Source: Pyxidicoccus parkwaysis | GTDB lineage: Bacteria > Myxococcota > Myxococcia > Myxococcales > Myxococcaceae | Assembly (NCBI RefSeq): GCF_017301735.1 | Contig: NZ_CP071090.1 | Span: 5,942,001 to 6,006,000, forward strand | Length of the DNA stretch: 64,000 nt | Reading direction: 5' to 3' | In this document: piece after piece, positions 1-7,824 of the stretch | How the letters are laid out: each line of letters starts with the position of its first letter | Numbering within the stretch: the stretch's first letter is position 1 | Notes under the pieces: model-generated | The model's database searches: none | What the model was told of the DNA's origin: nothing | Seen by the model: the letters and a program-made list of their open reading frames with translations, nothing else | Made by a program: the position numbers and the translations under genes

Positions 1-2
1 CC

Positions 3-440
3 GAGGTGCGCGACGCGCTGCGGGACGCCCAGGAGGGCGCGCTCACGCCGGTCGTCCGGACCTCCGAGGGCTTCACGGTGGTCCGGCTGGTGAAGCGACA
101 CCCCGCGGTGCGGCCCGCCTACGCCGCCGCGCGCGCGGGGCTCATCGAGGAGCTCCAGCGCCTGACCCAGGAGGCGCGGGCACATGAGTTCATGGAGGAG
201 CTGCGCAAGGGCGCGGACATCCAGGATGGAGCGGGAGCCCGCCTTGCTGCTTCGCAGCAGGCCTCGCCGGAAGCCCGCAAGGGCGCGCTCGGGCAGCTCG
301 CAACGATGGGTGACATGCCCCGGACCGGAGCCGCGGCACAGCCCCCGGTTCTCATGCCCGCGCCGGCCTCGCTGCGCCGGGCTGACGCACTGCCGAGGCA
401 GTGTGGCAACGGGCCGTGGGTCGGGGAGGTGGTGCCGTGA
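3..440 (+). CDS. Parvulin-type peptidyl-prolyl isomerase, C-terminal part
   Basis: The reading frame enters from the left edge, so the start is missing. The first ~45 residues match the end of a PpiC/parvulin domain: a Gly-x-Leu-Thr-Pro-Val-Val segment, then GFTVVRLVKR, the last strand of the rotamase fold. A charged helix (EELQRLTQEARAHEFMEELRKG) and a ~90-residue low-complexity tail follow. Parvulins of this kind usually work in the cell envelope on exported proteins. The stop shares its last base with the ATG of the next gene, which implies translational coupling to the large secreted hydrolase that could be its client. The isomerase call is moderately sure because only the last third of the domain is visible; the tail is not recognised. 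Confidence 0.6.
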   Translation, partial: EVRDALRDAQEGALTPVVRTSEGFTVVRLVKRHPAVRPAYAAARAGLIEELQRLTQEARAHEFMEELRKGADIQDGAGARLAASQQASPEARKGALGQLATMGDMPRTGAAAQPPVLMPAPASLRRADALPRQCGNGPWVGEVVP

Positions 441-3400
441 TGCGCCGGGTGATGGTGATGCTTCTCGTGCTCCTGGGAAGCGCGGCCCGGGCGCAGACCG
501 GTTCCTGGACCGACCTGGTGAAGACCCGGAAAATCTATTTCGTTGAAGACGCCGTCCAGGGCGGGATTCCCGTGGCCACGAGCTGCGCGGTGACCTCCTT
601 CACCCCGTCGAGCCCCGCCGCCGTCATCTCGCCCGCGAGCAACGACCCGCGGAGGGTGACGCCCGCCCAGAGCTTCGTCAGCCCCATCGGCGGGTGTACC
701 TTCGGTGATTCCGACGGAGATGGCTACCGCGAGGTGTACCTGAGCATCGGCGCGGACTCGCTGATGGACCTGGGGCGCCGCACCGTGGAGTGCGAGGTGC
801 TCTTTGTGCCCCAAGACTACTGCACGCAGAGCACCGCGTATCCGCCGTGCAACTGGGGGTGCCCCTCCAACGCCCCCAAGTATCTGGTGAAGAGCGGGAC
901 GAACACCTTCACCACGGTCAACTCCGCGCCGACCGCCAACATCTCGCGCACGCCGGCGTCTCCCGCCTGGAACTCGCTGGTGACGCTGAAGTCCAATGCC
1001 TCGGACCCGGACTCCGGCGCCGTCGTCCACCGATGGAGCGTGTCGAAGCGTCCGTCGGGCTCCACCGCCCAGTTGGTGAACGCGTCCTCGGCGACGCCCA
1101 CCATCACCTTCACCAGTGACAAGGACATCGGCACCTGGGAGTTCAAGCTGGAGGTGGACGACAACGAGGGAGAGATGAAGACGTTCCTGCACAGCTTCAC
1201 CGTGCCGAACGTCCGCCCCAACTTCGCCCCCACCGGCCCCACGCAGGTCGTGGTCAACAAGCCCATCCAGCTCGGAGTCACCAATACCCGGGACACGGAT
1301 GGCGGTGACCTGACCTTCACCTGGGACATCCTCGCGGCGCCGGCGGGCGCCTCCCAGCAGCCGCAAAATGGCTTCTCCACGGCCTCGAGCATCTCGGTGC
1401 CCACGGCGCGCGCCGACATCGGCAGCTGGCGGTTCAAGGTGACGGGGCGCGACAACGAGGGGGATGAGCAGTCCCACGAGGTCATCGTCGAGGTCATCAA
1501 TGCCAAACCGCGCATCGAGCTCAGCGGCCCCACGCAGGTGCCCGAGGGTACGGCCCTCCACCTGGCCACGGCGGTGACGGAGGACGATGACGGCGGCGCG
1601 CTCCAGCTCAAGTGGGAGGCCATCCAGGCGCCGGCCTCGGCGGGGATGTCCGTCCCCGTCACGCTGTCCCAGTCCGCGGCGCTGGACCTCGGTGCCGCGA
1701 CCGCGAAGGCGGGCACCTGGGTGTTCCGCCTGACGGCGACGGATGACGAGGGTGAGAGCGTCCAGCGCGAGGCGCGGGTGCTCGTGGACGGCCAGCCCGT
1801 CGCGACCATCGCCTCCACTCCGGCCTCGTACCGCAACGGCGAGGGCGTGCTGCGCATCGACGGCACCGCCTCCGTCGACCCCGACTCGCCGTGCCCCGAC
1901 CAGCCCATGGGCTGCCACCTCACCGCGGGGCAGCCGGTGGTGCTCTCACCGGGCCTGACGTACGAGTGGTGGGTGGGGAGCTCCGTCAACGACGTGCCCC
2001 TGTCCAGGGCGAGCACCGTGTTCCGCTATGACCTGGACTCCAACCCGGTCCTCAGCTTCCTGAACACCGTCCTTCCCGACGGCCAGTGGGACTTCGAGCT
2101 GAGAGTGCGCGACGGCGAGGGCAACGAGGCCCGCCACATGGTGAGCATCGACATCCTCCCCGGGTTCATCCCTCCGGAGGCGCGGGTCTCCGCTCCGGTG
2201 CAGCGCCTCGAGGTGGACGTCAACCAGCGCGTGGCCCTACAGGATTTGTGGCTGGACGCCTCGCAAAGCCGCGATGCGGACAACGGCACGCGGTGGAACC
2301 CGGCCCCCATCGGCGCGGGCATCACCGACTACCAGTGGACCGCCATTCCCCCGTCCCTCGCGTGCACGCCGCCCGTGCTTCCGCACAGCAGCGCCGTCGC
2401 CCTGTTCCGCGCCGGCACCGTCATTCCGCCCGAGTGCCAGGGCGTCTGGACGGTCCGCCTGACGGTGGTGGATGACGACCCGGCGCCCAGGAGCGCCTCG
2501 ACGGACATCCAGGTCGCCGTGGGCAACTGCGCCTCGAGGGTCTGCCTGGACGCGCCGTCGACGCTGTTCCCCGCGACGCTCTACGCGGACCAGTCGGGGG
2601 GACCGCTCATCGGCTTCCACATCGACTCGGTGTTCTACGACGTCCCGCAGGTCGCCAACGGGGGCTTCGTCCGGATGGCCCTGCTGCCGGAGGGCACGTC
2701 CAGCGTCTTCTACATGCAGGACATCGCCGCCATCACCCAGAATGGGCGCGGGCAGCTGCTCTTCACCACCTGGGATGGGCGGTCCAATGCCGGTGTGCGC
2801 GGCGCGGGTCGCTATGACCTGGTGCTGAGCATCTTCGACGGCAACGGCACCCTGGTGGCCAGCAACGCCTGGCCGCGCGTCATCACCGTCGAGGCGGCGT
2901 CGGCACGGGTCGCGTCCACCAGCGACACCCACCTGCGGCTCGAGTCGGTCCAGCAGCCGGCGGGGGCGCAGGCCACCTTCAAGGTGGACGTGTCCGACGC
3001 GCTGGCGGCGCTCCAGGAGCTGCGCTGGCAGGTGAAGAACGCGGCGGGCACCGCCGTCGCCAGCGGCACCGTCCCGGGCAGCAGCGCTTCGCAATACACC
3101 TTCACCTGGAATGGCAAGAACGGCAGCGGCGCGGTACCCGTGGGCGCCTACACGCTCCGGGTCGACTGCGTCCGCAACGGCGTCACCATCACCACCACGC
3201 CGGCGTACACGTTCTACGTCTACTCCCTGGCGCTCGACCCGGTGGTAGCGCTTCCTTCGGCGCCCGGTATCTCGGGCTGGGTCCACCTGGAGGGAAGCCC
3301 CTCGGCGGCGCCTGTCACCGCCGGCAACTTCGCGACGGCCCGGCTGCGCATGACGCCGGTGCGCGTGAAGCTCGGCCCGGCCGAGGCGGGAGGAACCCTG

Positions 3401-5854
3401 ACGCTCGCGGTGTCCGACGCCACGTCGGACGCGCGGGGCAATGCCTCGAGCATCGAGCTGTTCGAGGACGCGGCGGGGCCCATCGCCGTGCCCCGTCCGA
3501 AGAGCTGGAACGTGGACGGCACGACGGCGACGGGCGTCCGGATGCTGGCCTACGGCAACGGGCCCTCGGGCGATGCGCTGCTGAAGCTCGCGTACACGGT
3601 GGGTGGGCGGACCCTGGCCGAGGACACCGTGCGCTACCAGGTGGCCCGGCCCTCCGCCAGCGCTGGCCTGGAGACCCTCACGGCGGCGCCGTACTTCGTC
3701 CCCGAGCGGACCTTCAATACCGGGGAGCCGGTGCGCGCCGGCTTCGACACGCGCGTGTACTCCGAGCGGCGAGGTGCCTCCGCCAGGGTGTACGTCGTGC
3801 CACACCGGACGCAGGCGCAGTGGGTCGCGGACCCGAGCCTCGTCGACGTGGCGGGTGGCCCGCGGCTCGTGACGTTCGGGACCCCTTCGGGTGAGGTGAA
3901 GGCCACGCTCCTCGCGGCCTCGCTGCCCGAGGGGACGTACGACCTGGTCTACGACTTCGGGAACTTCTCTCGCGACAGTGGCGGGTTCACGCACGACGGA
4001 CGCCTGGACCCGGGTGACGTGCTCGTGAGCCCGCAGGGAGCTCCCGCCGCCGTGGTGAAGGGCTCTCTCGTCGCGGCCGGGCCGATGCCCATCACCACCT
4101 TCGAGTACGGCACGCCGGGCTCCCTGCCTCCGACGGTGACGGTGCCGGACGGCTGGGATGAGCTCAACGAGGGAGCACCCCAGCCCTTCCGGCTGCGGGG
4201 CCGGGTCACCCACCCCACCGACATGAGCGTGAGCCGCCCCCTCGTCGTCTTCGTGCACGGCAACCACACCCCGCTGTACGTGGGACAGAGGAGCGGCGGC
4301 AGCTCCCTCGTGTGGGTCCGCGTCTCGGGGGCGCTGACGTCCGAGGAGAACTACCGGGGCTACACCTACCTCCAGGACCACCTGGCGAAGCGCGGCTACG
4401 TGACGCTGAGCGTGGACCTGGACGAGATGTCAGGCGCCGGAAAGCCGTACCCGGACATCGAGTCCGCCGGCATCCTCCTGCGCGCCTGGGTCACCCTGAA
4501 GAACATCGAGTACCTCGTCAACAGCGCCTCGTCGTTGGGAACGGGGAGCCTGAGCGGACGCATCGACCTCAGCCGCATCTACCTCGTCGGACATTCGCGT
4601 GGCGGCGAGGCGGTGCAGGTGATGCTCGCGCAGCTCAAGCACCTGGCCGGGGTGATGTCGAACTCCAGACTCGTGCCCCCGGGAGGCTCATTGACGGCCG
4701 CGCTGCAGCCCTCCGGCATCAAGGGCATCGTGAGCCTTGCGCCAGTCACGCAGCAACTGGATGCCTGGACCTACGTGGCCCCGGACGTGCCCTACCTCCT
4801 GCTGTACGGAAGCGCCGACGGCGACGTCAACGGGGCCTTCCCCACCGTGATGCCGTTCCGTCACTATGACCGGGCCGCGCGCAACCGCTTCGCCCTGCGG
4901 CTGATGGGAGGCAATCACAATGCCTTCAACACCAGCTGGGGCTACAGCGATGCGAGCGAGAGGACTGGCTGCATGGGCGTCCTCCCCAGCTGCGATGTGA
5001 CCAACGTCGTCAAGATGCCTCTCCCCGAGCCGGTGGCGCCCGCGCCGGAGCTCGTCTCCGCCGCGGACCAGCGCACCGTCGCGACGGCGTACCTGACGGC
5101 CTTCCTCTCGGCGGTGAATGACGGGGACAAGGGCGCGCTGGAGTACTTCCTGGAGCCGCCCTCCCAGCTGCGGCCCACGGGAGTGCCTTCGACGCTCCGG
5201 CTGTATTCCCAGTCCCAGCTGCGCACCGGCGTGACGCTGCGGCTCATCGACGACTACGAGTTCAATCTGAGCCCGACGGTGTCCGGCACCGGCCAGCCGG
5301 TGGCCTTCACGGTCACCGGCACGGAGGAGCGCCTGCTGCAGGACCGCGACCTGGCGTCGGAGGCGGAGGTGCACAACCGCTTCTTCAACCAGACGTATGG
5401 CGTCCTCTTCTCCTGGGCGACGCAGGCGATGTACGAGTTCACGATGGACCCGAGCAACAGGAGCGTGAGCTGGGCGCGCTCGCTCAACCTGCGGGTGGCC
5501 CAGCAGCCGCTGCGCAGCGGCCCGGGCCAGAGCAGCTTCCAGGTCGAATTGGAGGATGCAGCGGGCCGCCGCCAGGCGGTGTCGGTCCGCCTGAGGGAGC
5601 ACGTGGCCCCGGTGTCGCCGGCGGCCATCTGGTCTCCGCGCCAGCAGCTACCGGACGGCAGCGCCAACCCCGCTGCCCAGAGGTATGACACGACGTCCGC
5701 CGCATTCCAGACCTACCGTCTGCCGATGGATGCGTTTGATATGTCTGCCGTGGATCTCGGCAACATCACCAAGGTCCGACTGCGATTCGGAGAGGCCGGC
5801 GAGGCCTCGTCCGGCACCCTGGCGCTCGATGACGTGGAGATTGAATACCCATGA
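440..5854 (+). CDS. Large secreted protein with PKD/Ig-like repeats and alpha/beta hydrolase domain
   Basis: The frame is open from 401, but ATG 440 is preferred. It follows a GGGGAGG ribosome site, overlaps the previous stop by one base and opens a signal peptide (MRRVMVMLLVLLGSAARA). The 1804-residue product has four or more PKD/cadherin-like beta domains (about residues 160-600), Ig-like and FlgD-like modules (about 700-950), an alpha/beta hydrolase fold (about 1260-1520) and a beta-rich C-terminus. The hydrolase has FVHGNH as oxyanion loop, nucleophile Ser1386 in GHSRGG, Asp1460 in YGSADG and His1493 in GGNHNAF, so the triad looks intact. The fold resembles chlorophyllase/polyester-hydrolase-like esterases, but the substrate is unknown. 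It probably acts outside the cell. The stop overlaps the next ATG as ATGA. Confidence 0.85.
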   Translation: MRRVMVMLLVLLGSAARAQTGSWTDLVKTRKIYFVEDAVQGGIPVATSCAVTSFTPSSPAAVISPASNDPRRVTPAQSFVSPIGGCTFGDSDGDGYREVYLSIGADSLMDLGRRTVECEVLFVPQDYCTQSTAYPPCNWGCPSNAPKYLVKSGTNTFTTVNSAPTANISRTPASPAWNSLVTLKSNASDPDSGAVVHRWSVSKRPSGSTAQLVNASSATPTITFTSDKDIGTWEFKLEVDDNEGEMKTFLHSFTVPNVRPNFAPTGPTQVVVNKPIQLGVTNTRDTDGGDLTFTWDILAAPAGASQQPQNGFSTASSISVPTARADIGSWRFKVTGRDNEGDEQSHEVIVEVINAKPRIELSGPTQVPEGTALHLATAVTEDDDGGALQLKWEAIQAPASAGMSVPVTLSQSAALDLGAATAKAGTWVFRLTATDDEGESVQREARVLVDGQPVATIASTPASYRNGEGVLRIDGTASVDPDSPCPDQPMGCHLTAGQPVVLSPGLTYEWWVGSSVNDVPLSRASTVFRYDLDSNPVLSFLNTVLPDGQWDFELRVRDGEGNEARHMVSIDILPGFIPPEARVSAPVQRLEVDVNQRVALQDLWLDASQSRDADNGTRWNPAPIGAGITDYQWTAIPPSLACTPPVLPHSSAVALFRAGTVIPPECQGVWTVRLTVVDDDPAPRSASTDIQVAVGNCASRVCLDAPSTLFPATLYADQSGGPLIGFHIDSVFYDVPQVANGGFVRMALLPEGTSSVFYMQDIAAITQNGRGQLLFTTWDGRSNAGVRGAGRYDLVLSIFDGNGTLVASNAWPRVITVEAASARVASTSDTHLRLESVQQPAGAQATFKVDVSDALAALQELRWQVKNAAGTAVASGTVPGSSASQYTFTWNGKNGSGAVPVGAYTLRVDCVRNGVTITTTPAYTFYVYSLALDPVVALPSAPGISGWVHLEGSPSAAPVTAGNFATARLRMTPVRVKLGPAEAGGTLTLAVSDATSDARGNASSIELFEDAAGPIAVPRPKSWNVDGTTATGVRMLAYGNGPSGDALLKLAYTVGGRTLAEDTVRYQVARPSASAGLETLTAAPYFVPERTFNTGEPVRAGFDTRVYSERRGASARVYVVPHRTQAQWVADPSLVDVAGGPRLVTFGTPSGEVKATLLAASLPEGTYDLVYDFGNFSRDSGGFTHDGRLDPGDVLVSPQGAPAAVVKGSLVAAGPMPITTFEYGTPGSLPPTVTVPDGWDELNEGAPQPFRLRGRVTHPTDMSVSRPLVVFVHGNHTPLYVGQRSGGSSLVWVRVSGALTSEENYRGYTYLQDHLAKRGYVTLSVDLDEMSGAGKPYPDIESAGILLRAWVTLKNIEYLVNSASSLGTGSLSGRIDLSRIYLVGHSRGGEAVQVMLAQLKHLAGVMSNSRLVPPGGSLTAALQPSGIKGIVSLAPVTQQLDAWTYVAPDVPYLLLYGSADGDVNGAFPTVMPFRHYDRAARNRFALRLMGGNHNAFNTSWGYSDASERTGCMGVLPSCDVTNVVKMPLPEPVAPAPELVSAADQRTVATAYLTAFLSAVNDGDKGALEYFLEPPSQLRPTGVPSTLRLYSQSQLRTGVTLRLIDDYEFNLSPTVSGTGQPVAFTVTGTEERLLQDRDLASEAEVHNRFFNQTYGVLFSWATQAMYEFTMDPSNRSVSWARSLNLRVAQQPLRSGPGQSSFQVELEDAAGRRQAVSVRLREHVAPVSPAAIWSPRQQLPDGSANPAAQRYDTTSAAFQTYRLPMDAFDMSAVDLGNITKVRLRFGEAGEASSGTLALDDVEIEYP

Positions 5855-6720
5855 AACATTTCCTCATCCTTGCGCTGCTGCTGGCGGGGTGCTCCAAGCG
5901 TGAGACGGAGCAGGCCCCGCCCGCGGCCATGGCGACCCGGAAGCAGAGCGTCATCTCAGTCACCGACGTCGAGAAGGTCCGCATCACGTCGGGATTCGAG
6001 GTCATCACCAACGGGCAGAAGCAGGTGGTCAACGACGGGGTGCTGCTACGGGTGAGCGGTCTGGACCCGGCGATGTTCGAGCCGCGCGCGATGGTGCGTC
6101 CCGCCTTCATCGTGGGCTCGTCCATCGCCAAGGTGGTGGTCAATCCCCTGGCGACGATGGGGGAGGCCCGGGTGCTGGCGCCGCTTCCTCCGGCGGGGAG
6201 CCAGGCCACCGTATGGCTGACGCTGCCCGGCGTGGTGGCGACGAACATGGATGCCACCGCCCTCGCGCAGGAGCAGCAGCGCGCGGTGTCGGCGACGGGG
6301 TACTGGTACACGTTCACGGCACCCTCGGCCACCGCGACCACCCGTCAGTTCGCCACCCTCAACGAGCTGAAAGCCGCGGAGCAGCGGCTCTCTCTGACGG
6401 GCACGCAGTGCGAGCAGGAGCTCGGAAAGCAGTGCGGGACCATCCTCAACTCCCGCCTCGGGCCGGTGGACTGCGGCTACTGCGCGATGAACCAGACGTG
6501 CATGCCGGACAACCTGTGCTGCACGAAAACCACCTGCGCGCAGCAGGGCGGCCAATGCGGCACCCTCTCGGACGGGTGCGGTGGGACCATCTTCTGCCCG
6601 TGTGCCTGCCCCGCCAATGAGCCGTACCGCTGCTGCGACAACGTCACGTGCTCGGCGACAAAGGGGTGCCCGGAAGTCGCATGCAACCCGCCTCCCGGGG
6701 GTGGTGAGGCCACCGAGTAG
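5851..6720 (+). CDS. Cys-rich lipoprotein
   Basis: The start ATG overlaps the upstream stop in an ATGA, so it is coupled to the large hydrolase gene. The product has a short lipoprotein signal with lipobox LLAGC (Cys14). A middle part of about 170 residues has no recognised domain. The C-terminal ~100 residues hold 18 cysteines in closely spaced pairs (for example DCGYC, LCC, FCPCAC, YRCC), a pattern of disulfide-knotted extracellular modules seen in several myxobacterial secreted proteins. The function is unknown. Coupling with a prolyl isomerase and a very large exoprotein suggests a surface-anchoring or maturation partner, which is inference. Confidence 0.8.
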   Translation: MKHFLILALLLAGCSKRETEQAPPAAMATRKQSVISVTDVEKVRITSGFEVITNGQKQVVNDGVLLRVSGLDPAMFEPRAMVRPAFIVGSSIAKVVVNPLATMGEARVLAPLPPAGSQATVWLTLPGVVATNMDATALAQEQQRAVSATGYWYTFTAPSATATTRQFATLNELKAAEQRLSLTGTQCEQELGKQCGTILNSRLGPVDCGYCAMNQTCMPDNLCCTKTTCAQQGGQCGTLSDGCGGTIFCPCACPANEPYRCCDNVTCSATKGCPEVACNPPPGGGEATE

Positions 6721-6731
6721 CAGGAACGCCA

Positions 6732-6780
6732 CGCACTCCGGTGGCGCCGTGGGCTCCGTCCCATGGCCCCCCGGAGTGCG
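6732..6780. terminator. Inverted repeat between convergent genes
   Basis: Ten-base arms CGCACTCCGG (6732-6741) and CCGGAGTGCG (6771-6780) are perfectly complementary with a 29-base loop. They lie between the plus-strand lipoprotein gene and the minus-strand transpeptidase gene. No T-run follows on either strand, so this is a possible bidirectional terminator rather than a classical intrinsic one. Confidence 0.4.
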
Positions 6781-6826
6781 AGGGGACTCCAAGGGGCACC
6801 GCGATTACGCGCAAGGTAGGTGCCGG

Positions 6827-7789
6827 CTAGAACAGGACGACCATCGTCCCCTCCGGCACCTGGTCATACAGCGAGGCGATGTCCGGCGTGTGCATCACCA
6901 CGCAGCCCCACGACAGCCGCCCGCCGCTCTCCGCCAGCGTCCACTCCCCCGCCCACCCGTGCAGGCCGATGCCGCTGCCCAGCCGCGTGGAGGCCTCCGT
7001 GTTCTTCCGCGCCGCCCAGTCCCGGGCAATCCGCTCGCGCGTCTTCGCGTCGATGAAGCCCGAGGCCACACCGCGCTCCGCGTCCCACGGATTGGGATAG
7101 TTCACCCGAATCCAGTGCCCGCCATAGAAGGCCGAGTACGGCCCGGGAATGTCGCCACGCACCTTCTGCGTGACGAAGTACATGCCCTTCGGCGTGCGGT
7201 TGTCGCCGCGCACCTGCTTGGCTCCCGCCGCCTGACCGAAGCCCACCTCCTTGCGGACCACCTCACGCCCCTTCGCATACAGCCTGAGCTGGAAGTCCTC
7301 GTGCGAGACGAGCAGCAGCGAGGGCTCCTCCGCCGGAAGCGGCAGCTTCTCCCGCGTGGCGAGGAAGCGCCGGGCCTCGGAGCCGGAGAGCCGCCGGCCC
7401 GCCTGCAGCGTCACCGCGGGCCGCGACTTCGCGCCCACGCGCCCCAGCGTCTGCCCGCGCGTGACGAGCGCGCCCGGATGCAGCACCACGCCATCCACCC
7501 CCGAGTACTCCGAGCGGGCACGCAGCAGCGCATGGTTCTCGTAGTACAGGTGCTCCAGCACCACGGAGCCTCCTCCTTCGCGCACCTCCGCCACGCGGCC
7601 ATGCGCCAGCGCGCGCACCTCGCTCCCCGGACGGGCGCCCGAGAGGTCGGGCATGGGAGCAAAGCCATCCGCGGGCGGATGGGGAGGACGCAGGTACGCC
7701 TCGAATGCATCGGGCGCGTCCGCCGCGTGCGCGGTGGAAGCAAGCCCCAGCACACAGGCCAGCAGGACGGAGAGGAAGAGGCGCGGCAC
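6827..7789 (-). CDS. Exported L,D-transpeptidase (YkuD) with degenerate M23-like N-terminal domain
   Basis: The frame is open back to 7957. GTG 7789 is preferred because it begins a signal peptide (VPRLFLSVLLACVLGLASTAHA) just after the upstream gene ends; no good ribosome site is visible. The C-terminal half is a YkuD catalytic domain with conserved GLHGW and SWGCVVM, where Cys296 is the predicted nucleophile. Such enzymes make 3-3 peptidoglycan cross-links or attach proteins to the wall. The N-terminal half (residues about 30-120) resembles an M23/LytM beta fold (GSEVRALAHGRVAEV, later GALVTRGQTLGRVG) but lacks the HxxxD and HxH zinc motifs, so it may only bind peptidoglycan. It lies 35 bases behind the ATPase/TPR gene and is probably cotranscribed with it. 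Confidence 0.85.
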   Translation of the reverse strand: MPRLFLSVLLACVLGLASTAHAADAPDAFEAYLRPPHPPADGFAPMPDLSGARPGSEVRALAHGRVAEVREGGGSVVLEHLYYENHALLRARSEYSGVDGVVLHPGALVTRGQTLGRVGAKSRPAVTLQAGRRLSGSEARRFLATREKLPLPAEEPSLLLVSHEDFQLRLYAKGREVVRKEVGFGQAAGAKQVRGDNRTPKGMYFVTQKVRGDIPGPYSAFYGGHWIRVNYPNPWDAERGVASGFIDAKTRERIARDWAARKNTEASTRLGSGIGLHGWAGEWTLAESGGRLSWGCVVMHTPDIASLYDQVPEGTMVVLF

Positions 7790-7824
7790 CGGAGGTGGAC
7801 ACTCGGGCCTCGCCCGGGGTTCCG

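Noticed and set aside
119..4381. Long minus-strand frames opposite the first large gene
   Set aside because: The plus-strand gene has coupling, a signal peptide and a complete hydrolase triad; the antisense frames have none.
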